Of a DNA stretch of 64,000 nucleotides, positions 24,675 through 33,809 are shown piece after piece. Numbering within the stretch: the first letter of the stretch is position 1; each line of letters begins with the position of its first letter. The stretch is from Aggregicoccus sp. 17bor-14 (lineage in GTDB: Bacteria > Myxococcota > Myxococcia > Myxococcales > Myxococcaceae): NCBI RefSeq assembly GCF_009659535.1, contig NZ_VJZZ01000017.1:80624-144623 (forward strand), given 5' to 3'. A program made the translations under genes and the position numbers. The notes beneath the pieces are model-generated. The model did no database searches and had not been told where the DNA came from. It saw only the letters and a program-made list of their open reading frames with translations.

Positions 24675-25307
24675 TCACAGCGGCCCTGCGCAGTTGACGG
24701 TGCAGCTGTTGGTGCAGGCGTCGGTGTTGACGAAGTTGCCGTCGTCGCACTGCTCCCCCGCGCTCGTGATGCTGTCGCCGCAGAAGGGGATCGTGCACCT
24801 GTTGGTGCAGGCATCCGTGTTCACGTTGTTGCCGTCGTCGCACGGCTCGCTCTCCACGTCCCGGAAGCCGTCTCCGCAGCGGTTGGCCACGCAGGTATTG
24901 AGGCAGGCGTCGCTGTTGGTGGTGTTGCCGTCGTCGCACTGCTCGCCGGCCGCTGAGTCGACGATGCCGTTGCCGCAGGTCTCCAGGGAGTGACAGTCCG
25001 ACGAGCAGCCGTCGCCGCTCTGGGTGTTGCCGTCGTCGCACACCTCGCCGCGCGTGCGGTCCACCACCCCGTTGCCGCAGTACTCGAGGGAGCGACAGTC
25101 CGCGGAGCAGCCGTCCCCGCTCACCGTGTTGCCGTCGTCGCACACCTCGCCCCGGTTCGGCTCCACGCGGCCGTTGCCGCAGCGCTCGGGCGGAGCGGCC
25201 CAGGCATGCAGCGAGCAGAGCACGCCGGCGAGGGCGAAGAGCCGAAGCGGCAGTCCTCGCGGACGAGAGGGGGAGACGCGGACGGCCGGGAGCAGGGCAG
25301 GGGACAT
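24675..25307 (-). CDS. Secreted cysteine-rich repeat protein (DUF4215)
   Basis: A 210-residue secreted protein made of five copies of the DUF4215 (Myxococcus Cys-rich) repeat, each about 35 residues: CGNGxxx...GExCDDGNxxxxDxCxxxC. The N-terminal 37 residues are a long signal peptide ending near AWA-APP. Repeats 1-2 and repeats 4-5 resemble each other most ([17 protein letters not shown]), suggesting internal duplication. The Asp-Asp-Gly-Asn turns probably bind calcium. It lacks the C-terminal sorting tail often found in these proteins and ends [11 protein letters not shown] strong GGAGG precedes the start. Confidence 0.85.
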   Translation of the reverse strand: MSPALLPAVRVSPSRPRGLPLRLFALAGVLCSLHAWAAPPERCGNGRVEPNRGEVCDDGNTVSGDGCSADCRSLEYCGNGVVDRTRGEVCDDGNTQSGDGCSSDCHSLETCGNGIVDSAAGEQCDDGNTTNSDACLNTCVANRCGDGFRDVESEPCDDGNNVNTDACTNRCTIPFCGDSITSAGEQCDDGNFVNTDACTNSCTVNCAGPL

Positions 25308-25466
25308 GGCATACCTCCAGTCCCGCTCCTGTGCGTCGTGCCGGTGGCTGCGGACAGGGAGCGCCGGCGCTGCGCCGCTCGCGCTGGACATGCGGGCCGT
25401 ACCGCAGGCGCAGGGGGCGTCGAGCGCTCGACGAACGACGCCCGCGCCAGGGGCAGCCGGCCGGGG

Positions 25467-25472
25467 TATAGG
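25467..25472 (+). promoter_or_regulatory. Putative -10 box TATAGG of a leaderless transcript
   Basis: TATAGG lies 9 nt before the ATG of the DEAD-box helicase gene; no Shine-Dalgarno intervenes. Confidence 0.4.
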
Positions 25473-25481
25473 CCTTGGGCC

Positions 25482-26735
25482 ATGACCTTCACCTCGCTCG
25501 GCCTCTCGGAGCCGCTCGCCCGCGCCGTCGCGGAGCTGGGCTACGCCGCGCCCACCCCGGTGCAGCGCGCCGCCCTCCCCGCGGTGCTGCGGGGGGGAGA
25601 CGTGTGGGCCTCGGCGCAGACGGGCTCGGGCAAGACGGCCGCCTTCCTCCTGCCCCTGCTTCAGCGCCTCGCCGCGCACGCGCCCCGCTCGCCGCGCCCC
25701 GTGCGCGCGCTGGTGCTGGTGCCCACGCGCGAGCTGGCGGCCCAGGTGCTGGAGGCGGCGGGACAGTACGCGCGCCACCTGCCGCGGCCGCCCAAGACTG
25801 TGCTCGCGGTGGGCGGCGTCTCGGCCAACCCGCAGATGCTCGCGCTGCGCGGCGGCGCGGACCTGGTGGTGGCCACGCCCGGGCGCGCGCTGGACCTCGC
25901 CGAGCAGAACGCGCTGCGCCTGGGCGCCGTGGAGACGCTGGTGCTGGACGAGGCGGACCGCCTGCTCTCGCTCGGCTTCGCGGAGGAGCTCGGCCGCGTG
26001 CTCGCGCTGCTGCCCGCGCAGCGGCAGAACCTGCTCTTCAGCGCCACCTTCCCCCCCGGGGTGCAGGCGCTCGCGGCGCGGCTGCTGCGCGAGCCCACGC
26101 GCATCCAGGTGGAGGCGAGCGAGGCGGCCCCCGCGCCCGACATCCACCAGCGCGCCCTCGCGGTGGACACCGACAAGCGCACGCCGCTGCTGCGCCACCT
26201 GCTCGCCACGCACCCCTGGCCCCAGGTGCTCGTCTTCGTGGCGAGCCGCTACGCCGCGGACCACGTGACGCTGAAGCTGCAGCGCGCGGGGCTCTCGGCG
26301 TCCGCGCTGCACGGCGAGCTGAGCCAGGGCGCGCGCACCGCCGCGCTCGAGGACTTCAAGGCGAAGCGCGTGCGGGTACTCGTGGCCACCGACGTCGCCG
26401 CGCGCGGCCTGGACGTCGCGCAGCTGGCCGCGGTGGTGAACTACGAGCTGCCCCGCTCGCCCACGGACTACCTGCACCGCATCGGGCGCACGGGGCGCGC
26501 GGGCGAGCGCGGCACGGCGGTGAGCTTCGTGACGGCGGACACCGAGGCCCACTTCCGCCTCATCGAGCGGCGCCACGGGCTGCGCCTCGAGCGCGAGCGG
26601 CTGCCGGGCTTCGAGCCCACCGAGGCCGCCGCGCCGGTGCTCGACCCGCAGGGCGGCGTGAAGGGCAAGCGCAAGAGCAAGAAGGACAAGCTGCGCGAGG
26701 CGGCCGCCGCCAAGCCTTCCGGACCCAAGCGCTGA
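25482..26735 (+). CDS. DEAD-box ATP-dependent RNA helicase (RhlE-like)
   Basis: The protein unwinds RNA duplexes during ribosome assembly or mRNA turnover. The 417 residues carry every expected motif: Q-motif with [19 protein letters not shown]...TPVQ (1-28), Walker A AQTGSGKT at 45-52, PTRELA, TPGR, DEAD at 156-159, SAT, ARGLDV and [10 protein letters not shown]. The tail is short and basic ([12 protein letters not shown]) and probably binds RNA. It resembles RhlE/DbpA-type helicases rather than DeaD. It is preceded by a leaderless-type promoter. Confidence 0.94.
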   Translation: MTFTSLGLSEPLARAVAELGYAAPTPVQRAALPAVLRGGDVWASAQTGSGKTAAFLLPLLQRLAAHAPRSPRPVRALVLVPTRELAAQVLEAAGQYARHLPRPPKTVLAVGGVSANPQMLALRGGADLVVATPGRALDLAEQNALRLGAVETLVLDEADRLLSLGFAEELGRVLALLPAQRQNLLFSATFPPGVQALAARLLREPTRIQVEASEAAPAPDIHQRALAVDTDKRTPLLRHLLATHPWPQVLVFVASRYAADHVTLKLQRAGLSASALHGELSQGARTAALEDFKAKRVRVLVATDVAARGLDVAQLAAVVNYELPRSPTDYLHRIGRTGRAGERGTAVSFVTADTEAHFRLIERRHGLRLERERLPGFEPTEAAAPVLDPQGGVKGKRKSKKDKLREAAAAKPSGPKR

Positions 26736-26865
26736 GCAGGCCGCCCGGGCCCCTGGGCCGCTCGGCCTCGCCTTTCGACCGCTCGCGCCGGTGCAGCCCG
26801 CGCGCTGCACCCTGCTGCGCTACCTCTCTCTCACCCGGCACTCCCGCCGGGCGAGGGGTGCGACG

Positions 26866-27432
26866 ATGGTGATGCACGGTGACAGGGCAGCGGCAGGAGA
26901 GGGACGCGGCAATCGCTGGAGGCCCGCCCTCTGGGGCAGCGCGGCGCTCCTCCTGCTGCTGCCGCTGGTGGCGATGCGCTTTACCCACGAGGTCCACTGG
27001 ACGCCGTTCGACTTCGCCGTGATGGGCACGATGCTCGCGGTCGCCTGCGGCGGCTACGAGCTCGCGGCGCGGATGAAGGGCAGCACCGCGTACCGGGCGG
27101 GCGCGGGCCTCGCGATCCTCGCGGCCTTCTGCATGCTCTGGGTGAACCTCGCGGTGGGCATCATCGGCAGCGAGGACAACCCGGCGAACGGTCTCTTCGT
27201 CGCCGTGCTCGCCGTCGGCGTGGCGGGCGCCATCGTCGCGCGCGGCGAGGCGCAGGGGATGGTGCGCGCGCTGACCGTGACCGCGGCGGCGCAAGCCCTG
27301 GTCGCGCTCGTCGCCCTGCGCCACGGGTCGCCCGAGGGCACGGCGTTCAGCGTGCTGCTGTGCGCCGCGTGGCTCGCCTCCGCGGGGCTGTTCCACCGGG
27401 CAGCGCGGGAGCGCACGGGCACAGCGCCCTAG
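26866..27432 (+). CDS. Conserved four-helix membrane protein
   Basis: A 188-residue membrane protein with about five hydrophobic segments (about 23-40, 50-66, 80-98, 108-122, 130-145, last one near 155-170). Signature sequence FTHEVHWTPFDFAVMGTML resembles a family of uncharacterised inner-membrane proteins with V-x-W-x-x-F-D-F after the first helix. No catalytic residue is evident. The ATG at 26866 is a better start than the upstream one at 26791. Its stop overlaps the stop of the DUF4386 gene on the other strand in the tetranucleotide CTAG. Confidence 0.65.
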   Translation: MVMHGDRAAAGEGRGNRWRPALWGSAALLLLLPLVAMRFTHEVHWTPFDFAVMGTMLAVACGGYELAARMKGSTAYRAGAGLAILAAFCMLWVNLAVGIIGSEDNPANGLFVAVLAVGVAGAIVARGEAQGMVRALTVTAAAQALVALVALRHGSPEGTAFSVLLCAAWLASAGLFHRAARERTGTAP

Positions 27433-28160
27433 ACGGCGAGCCCCTCTGTCCCCACGCGCGCCTGCGCCTCCCAGCGCGGCGCGTTCACGCCGACCACGAG
27501 GAGCCAGAGGATCATCGCGAGCGCTCCCGCGAGGCCGACGGCCGCGACCGCCGGGAACAGCCGGACGCCCAGCGTGGGGGAGAGGAACGTGAGCAGGCCC
27601 AGGCCTGCCACGGCCGAGACAACGCCGAAGATGCGCGGCAGGAACGTGGACCGGAAGATGAGGTAGCCCTTGAGCAGCCCGTGGAAGCCGAAGAAGGCGA
27701 GGGCCATTCCGGCGCCCTGCTCGTTCACCTGGAGGGAGAGCAGCGCGAGCGACTGCAGCTGCGCCGGGCCGAAGGCGCTCGAGGCGTGCCCACCGTCCAG
27801 CAGGAAGAGCGGGGCGATGTAGAAGACGCGGCTGAAGGTCTCGATGGCGCAGCCGACGAGCCCGAGCAGCGCCGAGAGCAGCGCGACCCTCCGGTTCACG
27901 GGCAGGAGCAGCTCGTAGAAGAGCGAGGTGATGGCGACGTTGCAGGCCATCTCGACGAGGTAGACGGCGAAGCCCAGCTCGAACAGGCCCCGGTGGGTGA
28001 GGATGTTCGCCGCGGTCGCCGCCGCGTCGCCGGAGACGACGAGCCTGCCGCTGACGAAGCCCTGCGCGAAGAGCCCCGTCAGCACGGTGAGGAGGTAGAG
28101 AGCGCCGGTCGTCCGGGCGAGGGCGAGCGGTGAGGAGGAGGGGGAGCGGCTTGCGTTCAT
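27429..28160 (-). CDS. DUF4386 domain membrane protein
   Basis: A 243-residue protein with six to seven transmembrane helices and the DUF4386 pattern: ARTTGALYLLTVLTGLFA at the start, the central ANILTHRGLFELGFAVYLVE, a GHASSAFGPAQLQSLALL loop, and GFHGLLKGYLIFRS...LPRIFG. Function of the family is unknown. Ends share CTAG with the convergent membrane protein gene. It diverges from the LytS-type kinase gene at 28361, and the 200 bp between them contains no gene. Confidence 0.82.
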   Translation of the reverse strand: MNASRSPSSSPLALARTTGALYLLTVLTGLFAQGFVSGRLVVSGDAAATAANILTHRGLFELGFAVYLVEMACNVAITSLFYELLLPVNRRVALLSALLGLVGCAIETFSRVFYIAPLFLLDGGHASSAFGPAQLQSLALLSLQVNEQGAGMALAFFGFHGLLKGYLIFRSTFLPRIFGVVSAVAGLGLLTFLSPTLGVRLFPAVAAVGLAGALAMILWLLVVGVNAPRWEAQARVGTEGLAV

Positions 28161-28360
28161 GGGGAGGACCTCGGGCGGATCAGGGGGGCACGGGACGAGG
28201 ATGAGCAGGCCGCGGCACGCCCGCCACGCGCTTGCGACGGGCGACGGTTCGGGCGGGACCGGCCACGGCCCGCGCCGACGGACGGCGCACCACGGGTGAG
28301 GGGCCGGCCTGCACCTGCCGCCGGGATGCCGCGCGCACGGTGGACGCCTATCCTCTGGGC

Positions 28361-29443
28361 ATGCGCGCCATGGCCTCCTCGCAGAAGCCCCAGGGCCTCG
28401 CCCGCGTGCTCGGTCTGCGGCGCCTGGGCATCACGCTGCTGTTCTCGGGCGTGCTCGGGGCGCTGGTGGGCCTGCACTGGACCACCGGGCCGGGCTCGGC
28501 GGCGGTGCGCGCCCTGCTCGTGGGGCTCGTCGCGCTGGGGGTCTTCGGCCTCTTCGAGCGCTGGCCCCGCCGGCTCCCGCGCTGGCTCGCCCGCTGGGTG
28601 CTGCAGGTGCTCGGGGTGGCGGCGGCCGTCCCCGTGACGACCTTCGCCCTCTTCGCGCTCTCCACCCCGGCGGGTGCTCCGCCCTTCTGGCGGGTGGCGG
28701 AGCGTGTGAACGGCTTCCTCATGCTCAGCGTCGTGGGGCTGCTGTTCGCGCCGTGGGTGGCGCTGGCAGCGCTGGTGCGGCAAAAGGACGCGCTGGCGCG
28801 GCACCAGGCACTCGCCTTCGACCTCGAGCGCAGCGAGCTGGAGCGGCGGGCCCTCGATGCGCGGCTGCGCCTGCTGCAGGCGCAGGTCTCCCCGCACTTC
28901 CTCTTCAACACGCTGGCGAACGTGCGCGAGCTCGTGGACGCGGGCGCGCCCCAGGCCTCGCAGGTGCTGGGCAGCCTCATCGCCTACCTGCGCGCCGCGG
29001 TGCCCCGCCTGCAGGAGCCCGCCACGACGCTGGGCCAGGAGCTCGAGTTGGTGCGCGCCTACCTGGAGCTCATGCACATGCGCATGCCGGACCGCCTGCA
29101 GTACGCCCTGCACGCGGACGAGGCCGCCCTGGCGCTGCCCTGCCCGCCGATGACGCTGCTCACGCTCGTGGAGAACGCGGTGCGACACGGCATCGACCCG
29201 AGCGAGGAGGGCGGCCACATCGAGGTGCGCGTGACGGAGGCCGGCGGGCGCTGCCGCGTGCAGGTGAGCGACACCGGCGTGGGGCTCGGGCGCGCGGAAG
29301 CGGGATTGGGGACGGGCCTGTCCACCCTGCGCGAGCGGCTGCAGCTCGTGTTCGGTCCCGAGGCCCAGCTGCAGCTCGCCCCGCTCGCCCCGCACGGCGT
29401 GCGCGCCGAGGTGCAGTTCCCCTCGCGCGGGAGTGGCCGATGA
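28361..29443 (+). CDS. LytS-type sensor histidine kinase (second pair)
   Basis: A 360-residue membrane kinase: four N-terminal helices (about residues 22-42, 50-66, 80-102, 122-143), coiled coil 150-178, and the PF06580 block with phospho-acceptor His in SPHFLFNTLANVREL (about residue 181), N-box LVENAVRHGI and G-box DTGVGLG. It lacks a large sensory domain. The ATG at 28361 is preferred over an earlier frame extension to 28232 that has poor coding character. Its stop overlaps the regulator start by ATGA. Confidence 0.9.
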   Translation: MRAMASSQKPQGLARVLGLRRLGITLLFSGVLGALVGLHWTTGPGSAAVRALLVGLVALGVFGLFERWPRRLPRWLARWVLQVLGVAAAVPVTTFALFALSTPAGAPPFWRVAERVNGFLMLSVVGLLFAPWVALAALVRQKDALARHQALAFDLERSELERRALDARLRLLQAQVSPHFLFNTLANVRELVDAGAPQASQVLGSLIAYLRAAVPRLQEPATTLGQELELVRAYLELMHMRMPDRLQYALHADEAALALPCPPMTLLTLVENAVRHGIDPSEEGGHIEVRVTEAGGRCRVQVSDTGVGLGRAEAGLGTGLSTLRERLQLVFGPEAQLQLAPLAPHGVRAEVQFPSRGSGR

Positions 29444-30225
29444 CGGAGCGCACCCCGACGGCCCTCATCGCCGACGACGAGCCGCTGCTGCGCCAGTCGC
29501 TCGCGCGCCTGCTCGCGCAGGCCTGGCCCGAGCTGCGCATCGTCGCCGAGGCCCGCAACGGCCGCGAGGCGGTAGAGCAGTTCGAGGACCTGCAGCCCGA
29601 CGTCTGCTTCCTCGACGTTCACATGCCGGGGTTGTCGGGGGTGGATGCGGCGGGCCACATCGGGCGGCGCGCGCACCTGGTGTTCGTCACCGCGTTCGAC
29701 CAGTACGCGGTGCAGGCCTTCGAGCACGGCGCGCTCGACTACCTGGTGAAGCCCGTGGAGCCGGCGCGCCTCGCGGAGACGGTCTCGCGCCTGCAGGAGC
29801 GGCTGCGCGCGGGCGAGCCGCGGGAGGCGGGCGCGGCGCTGCTCGAGCAGCTGGCCACGAAGCTGCGCCAGGGCCGTGCGCCCGCGCCCCTGCGGTGGAT
29901 CCGCGCCTCGGTGGGACCCAAGCTGCGCTTCATCGCGGTGGAGGACATCGACTTCCTGCGCTCGGAGGAGAAGTACACGCGCATCGCCTGGCGCAGCGAG
30001 CAGGGCGCCCCCGCCGACGCGCTCGTGCGCACGCCCCTGAAGGAGCTGCTCGCGCAGCTCGACCCCGCGGACTTCGTGCAGGTCCACCGCGCGGTGGTGG
30101 TGAACCTGCGCTCGGTCAGCCACCTGCTGCGAGGGGAGAACGAGACCGGCGAGCTGCACCTGAAGGGCCGCAGCGAGGTGCTGCCGGTCAGCCGCAGCTA
30201 CCTGCACCTGTTCCGGCAGATGTGA
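29440..30225 (+). CDS. LytTR-family response regulator (second pair)
   Basis: A 261-residue regulator with receiver domain (acidic DD12-13, acceptor D59 in VCFLDVHMPG, Lys in YLVKPVE) and a LytTR DNA-binding domain (about 160-258) with VEDIDFLRSEEKYTRI and DFVQVHRAVVVNLRSV. It is translationally coupled to the kinase. Compared with the first pair at 8397-10372, the two sets are paralogous but divergent, and they face opposite directions. Confidence 0.93.
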   Translation: MTERTPTALIADDEPLLRQSLARLLAQAWPELRIVAEARNGREAVEQFEDLQPDVCFLDVHMPGLSGVDAAGHIGRRAHLVFVTAFDQYAVQAFEHGALDYLVKPVEPARLAETVSRLQERLRAGEPREAGAALLEQLATKLRQGRAPAPLRWIRASVGPKLRFIAVEDIDFLRSEEKYTRIAWRSEQGAPADALVRTPLKELLAQLDPADFVQVHRAVVVNLRSVSHLLRGENETGELHLKGRSEVLPVSRSYLHLFRQM

Positions 30226-30275
30226 GGCCGCTGCGGCGCGGCGCTTTCGCAGGTGCGCGGGGCGCCCGCCGGGCC

Positions 30276-30281
30276 TAGCCT
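30276..30281 (+). promoter_or_regulatory. Putative -10 box TAGCCT of a leaderless transcript
   Basis: TAGCCT lies 6 nt before the ATG of the NYN-domain gene with no Shine-Dalgarno. Confidence 0.35.
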
Positions 30282-30287
30282 CCGGTC

Positions 30288-30896
30288 ATGGTCCCGCCCC
30301 CCTCGCCGCCTCCCCCCGTGCGCCCTCCCGCCGCCTCCTACGTGCTCATCGACGCGGAGAACGTGGACTGGGCGGTGGCCAGCGTGCTGGGCCGCAAGCC
30401 CGAGCCGCAGGACCGCGTGCAGTTCGACCGGCTGGTGGCCTTCTGCGAGAGCCACTTCCCGCAGCCGGTGCGCTGCGTGGTGGTGCTCAACGCGCGCGGC
30501 GAGCAGCTGCCGGACGTGATGATCGGCTTCGTGCGCGCGCTCAAGACGGCCGGCTGCGAGGTGGCGCTCTTGCACGGGCGCCCCGAGCAGAAGGTGGTGG
30601 ACCTGGGCATCCTCAAGCTGCTCGAGGCCATCCGCACCCAGCGCCCGCGCGCCGCGGTGGTGCTCGCGAGCCACGACGGCGGAGACTTCGCGGGCGCACT
30701 TCGCCCGCTGCTCGAGGAGAAGCGGCGCGTGGCGGTGCTCGGCCTGCGCGAGTACGTGAGCCAGCGCTTTCGCGAGCTCACCCCGCTGGGGCTGGAGATC
30801 CTCGACCTGGAGATGAACGCGCGCGTCTTCCAGCGCCCGCTGCCGCGCCTGTTGCCGGTGAACGTGGACGAGTTCGACCCGGGCTTCTTCCTCTAG
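30288..30896 (+). CDS. NYN-domain (PIN-like) putative endoribonuclease
   Basis: NYN proteins are PIN-fold metal-dependent ribonucleases (YacP/LabA/limkain families). The 202 residues begin with a Pro-rich arm, then YVLIDAENVDWA with catalytic Asp in the first strand, VVDLGILKLLEAI with a second acidic residue, and VVLASHDGGDFAGALRPL, the family's S-(x)-D-G-D-F motif. The C-terminal half contains FRELTPLGLEILDLE. It probably acts on RNA in the cytoplasm. It is single-gene, followed 49 bp later by a PAS kinase gene. Confidence 0.85.
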   Translation: MVPPPSPPPPVRPPAASYVLIDAENVDWAVASVLGRKPEPQDRVQFDRLVAFCESHFPQPVRCVVVLNARGEQLPDVMIGFVRALKTAGCEVALLHGRPEQKVVDLGILKLLEAIRTQRPRAAVVLASHDGGDFAGALRPLLEEKRRVAVLGLREYVSQRFRELTPLGLEILDLEMNARVFQRPLPRLLPVNVDEFDPGFFL

Positions 30897-30932
30897 CGCG
30901 CGCAGCACGATGGCCCGGGGCGCGGGCGTGGC

Positions 30933-30938
30933 TAGCTT
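30933..30938 (+). promoter_or_regulatory. Putative -10 box TAGCTT of a leaderless transcript
   Basis: TAGCTT lies 7 nt before the ATG at 30946 of the PAS kinase gene with no Shine-Dalgarno. Confidence 0.35.
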
Positions 30939-30945
30939 CCTGCGC

Positions 30946-32748
30946 ATGGAGAGCCCGCAGCCAGGCGCAGCGCCGGCAGCCTCGGAGGAGGAGAGCCCCT
31001 GGCTCGAGGCCTTCGTGCACGCGCCCGTGGCGCTCGCGCTCGTCCGGCCGGACGGCGTGCTCGCGGCGCTCAACCCCTGCGCGCGGCGGCTGCTGGACGT
31101 GGAGCCAGGCGAGCCGCTCGGCGCGGCCCTGGGGGACGAGGCGGCGCGCGCCGAGCTGGAGGGCGCGCTGCAGCGGGCGCTGCACGGTGAGGCCGCGGGA
31201 GGGGAGTGGTGGCTCGGCCGGCGCCGGGCGCGCGTGCGGCTGCAGGCGCCCGCGGGAGGCCGCTGGGTCGTGGCCTCGCTCGAGGACGTGACGGAGGCGC
31301 AGCAGCGGGAGGCGGACCTGCGCCACGCGCTGGGCGCGACGGCGGACTCGCTCGAGCGCGTGACGGACGGCTTCGTCGCGCTCGACGCGGACTGGCGCTA
31401 CACGCTCGTGAACTCCGGCGGCGCGCGCCTGCTGGGACGCACGCCGGAGCAGCTCGTGGGGCGCCACATCTGGACCGAGTTCCCAGAGGGGATGGGCCAG
31501 CCCTTCCACCTCGCGTACGAGCGCGCCTTCGCCACGCAGCAGCCGCAGACGCTGCTCGAGTACTACCCGCCCTTCGGCCGCTGGTTCGAGAACCGCATCT
31601 ACCCCTCGCCGGACGGGCTCTCCATCTACTTCCACGACGTCACCGAGCGCGTGCAGACGGGCCAGCAGCTCGAGGCGCTCAACGCGCAGCTGGGGCGCGA
31701 GCGGCAGTGGCTGCGGGGCCTGCTCGAGCAGCTGCCGGTGGCCATCGCACTGGTGCGGCCCGGCTCGGGACAGCTGCTGCTCGCCAACGCGCTCGCCGCG
31801 CGCACCCTGGGCGCGCTGCTCGAGGGGAGGGCGCCGGGCGAATGGCAGGCCGAGGACGGCCGTCCCCTCACGCCGGAGACGCTGCCCCAGGTGCGCGCGG
31901 CGCGCGGCGAGGTGCTCGACGCGCTGGGGCTCGCGTGCGGCGAGCGGCGCTGGGTGGTGACGTCCGCGCGCATCGCCGAGGGGCTGGGGCACGAGGCCAC
32001 CTGCGTGCTCGCCTTCCAGGACGTCACGGAGCTCAAGCGGGCGGAGCAGGCGCTGGAGCGCAGCGTGCGCGACCGCGACGAGTTCCTCTCCATCGCGAGC
32101 CACGAGCTGAAGACGCCGCTCGCCGGGCTCACGCTGCAGGTGCACCGGCTGCTGCAGGTGGCGGCCGCGCCACACGGCCCGGGCGAGCTCGCGCGGCGCG
32201 CCGAGCCGATGCGCCGCAGCGTGGCGCGGCTGGACAAGCTGGTGCAGAGCCTGCTCGACGTGTCGCGCATCCGCAGCGGGCGGCTCGCGCTCGAGCGCGA
32301 GGTGCTCGACCTGTCCGAGCTCACGCGCGAGGTGCTCGAGCGCCTCGCCGAGCCGCTTGCCCAGGCAGGCTGCGCGCTCGAGGCGCGCATCGCGCCCCAG
32401 GTGGTGGGCTTCTGGGACCGGCTGCGCCTCGAGCAGGTGCTGGTGAACCTGGTGACCAACGCGAGCAAGTACGGCGCGGGCCGCCCGGTGCAGGTGGTGC
32501 TCGACGCGGAAGGCCCGCGCGCCCGGCTGTGGGTGAGCGACCAGGGCATCGGCATCGCTGCCGAGGAGCAGGTGCGCATCTTCGAGCCCTTCGAGCGCGC
32601 GGTGAGCAGCCGCCACTACGGCGGGTTCGGGCTGGGGCTGTGGATCGTGAGGCAGGTGGTGGAGGCGCTGGGCGGCAGCGTGCGCGTGCAGAGCCGGCCC
32701 GGCGAGGGCGCGACCTTCGTCGTGGAGCTGGAGCGCGCGGCGAGCTGA
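30946..32748 (+). CDS. Multi-PAS hybrid-free sensor histidine kinase
   Basis: A 600-residue cytoplasmic sensor kinase: three PAS domains (about 15-120, 128-240 and 255-365; the second has DWRYTLVNSGGARLLGR and GLSIYFHDVTER), then HisKA with acceptor His386 in SIASHELKTPLAGL, and HATPase_c with N-box VNLVTNASKYG, G1 DQGIGIA, F-box FEPFER and G2 GFGLGLWIV. There is no transmembrane helix and no receiver domain, so it must signal to a regulator encoded elsewhere. The ATG at 30946 is preferred to GTG/ATG codons upstream. Confidence 0.93.
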   Translation: MESPQPGAAPAASEEESPWLEAFVHAPVALALVRPDGVLAALNPCARRLLDVEPGEPLGAALGDEAARAELEGALQRALHGEAAGGEWWLGRRRARVRLQAPAGGRWVVASLEDVTEAQQREADLRHALGATADSLERVTDGFVALDADWRYTLVNSGGARLLGRTPEQLVGRHIWTEFPEGMGQPFHLAYERAFATQQPQTLLEYYPPFGRWFENRIYPSPDGLSIYFHDVTERVQTGQQLEALNAQLGRERQWLRGLLEQLPVAIALVRPGSGQLLLANALAARTLGALLEGRAPGEWQAEDGRPLTPETLPQVRAARGEVLDALGLACGERRWVVTSARIAEGLGHEATCVLAFQDVTELKRAEQALERSVRDRDEFLSIASHELKTPLAGLTLQVHRLLQVAAAPHGPGELARRAEPMRRSVARLDKLVQSLLDVSRIRSGRLALEREVLDLSELTREVLERLAEPLAQAGCALEARIAPQVVGFWDRLRLEQVLVNLVTNASKYGAGRPVQVVLDAEGPRARLWVSDQGIGIAAEEQVRIFEPFERAVSSRHYGGFGLGLWIVRQVVEALGGSVRVQSRPGEGATFVVELERAAS

Positions 32749-32771
32749 GGTGCCGGGGGCGCCGGCGCGCC

Positions 32772-33788
32772 TCAGTCCTGCACGTGCAGGCACACCTTGC
32801 CGAAGTGCGCGCCGCTCTCCAGGTACTCGAGCGCGGCGCGGCCCTCGGCGAGCGGGAAGGTGCGGTCGAGAACCGGGCGCAGGCCGTTGGCCGAGATGGC
32901 GCGGTTCATCGCCTCGAAGGAGTCGCGGTCACCCACCGTGATGCCCTGCACGCGCACGTTCTGCATCAGGATGGGAAAGAGGCTGAGCTCCGCGGCGCCA
33001 CCCGCGAGCACGCCGATGAGGCTCACCTGGCCGCCCGTGCGCACCGCCTTGAGCGACTGCTCGAGCGTGCCCGCGCCGCCCACCTCCACGATGTGGTCCA
33101 CGCCGTCCCCACCCGCGAGCTTTCGCGCCTCCTTGCCCCACTCCGGCTGGCGCCGGTAGTTGATGAGGCCATCCGCTCCGAGCGCCTTCGCGCGCGCGAG
33201 CTTCTCGTCGCTGCTGCTCGTCACCAGCACGCGCGCGCCCAGGAGCTTTGCGAACTGCAGCGCGAAGAGGGCCACGCCGCCAGTGCCCTGCACCAGCACC
33301 GTGTCCCCGGGCCGCACGCTCCCGCGCACCGTGAGCGCGTTCCACGCGGTGAGCGCGGCGCAGGGCAGGGTGGCCGCCTCCGCGTCGCTCAGGTGCTCCG
33401 GCACGGTCACGAGTCCCTGCTCGTCCAGCAGCCACAGCTCCTGGAAGGCGCCGTCCACGGGGCCTCCCAGCGTGCGCCGGCACTTCTCGCGGCTGGGCTC
33501 GCCCGAGACCCAGTCCTGGAAGAAGGTGCCCGCCACGCGCGCGCCCACCGCCACGCGCCTCACGTGCGCGCCCACCGCCACCACCGTGCCCACCCCGTCC
33601 GAGCCGGGCACCAGGGGCAGCGGCTGGCGCGGGTTGTACAGGCCCTGCACCATGCGGAAGTCGCGGTAGTTGAGCGAGGCGGCGCGCACGCGCACCAGCA
33701 CCTGCCCGGGACCTGGCACGGGCTCGGGGCGCTCCGCGAGCACCAGCGAGTCCATTCCGAAGCTGCCGCGTACCTCGAGCGCCTTCAT
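32772..33788 (-). CDS. MDR-family (zinc-type alcohol/quinone) oxidoreductase
   Basis: A medium-chain dehydrogenase/reductase of 338 residues, NAD(P)-dependent. Signature elements: VRAASLNYRDFRMVQGLY in place of the catalytic-zinc Cys motif, GSDGVGTVVAVG, the Rossmann GTGGVALFALQFAKLLGA and the IVEVGGAGTLEQSL strand. Absence of the zinc-ligand Cys in the first motif suggests a quinone-oxidoreductase-like member that is zinc independent. It is on the minus strand, 21 bp downstream of the HATPase-DUF4325 gene, and may be co-transcribed with it. Confidence 0.9.
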   Translation of the reverse strand: MKALEVRGSFGMDSLVLAERPEPVPGPGQVLVRVRAASLNYRDFRMVQGLYNPRQPLPLVPGSDGVGTVVAVGAHVRRVAVGARVAGTFFQDWVSGEPSREKCRRTLGGPVDGAFQELWLLDEQGLVTVPEHLSDAEAATLPCAALTAWNALTVRGSVRPGDTVLVQGTGGVALFALQFAKLLGARVLVTSSSDEKLARAKALGADGLINYRRQPEWGKEARKLAGGDGVDHIVEVGGAGTLEQSLKAVRTGGQVSLIGVLAGGAAELSLFPILMQNVRVQGITVGDRDSFEAMNRAISANGLRPVLDRTFPLAEGRAALEYLESGAHFGKVCLHVQD

Positions 33789-33809
33789 GGGTGTGCCTTC
33801 TCCAGAGGT

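Noticed and set aside
30910..30945. Earlier start for the PAS kinase
   Set aside because: The 12 extra residues have no coding character and the later ATG is preceded by a TANNNT box.
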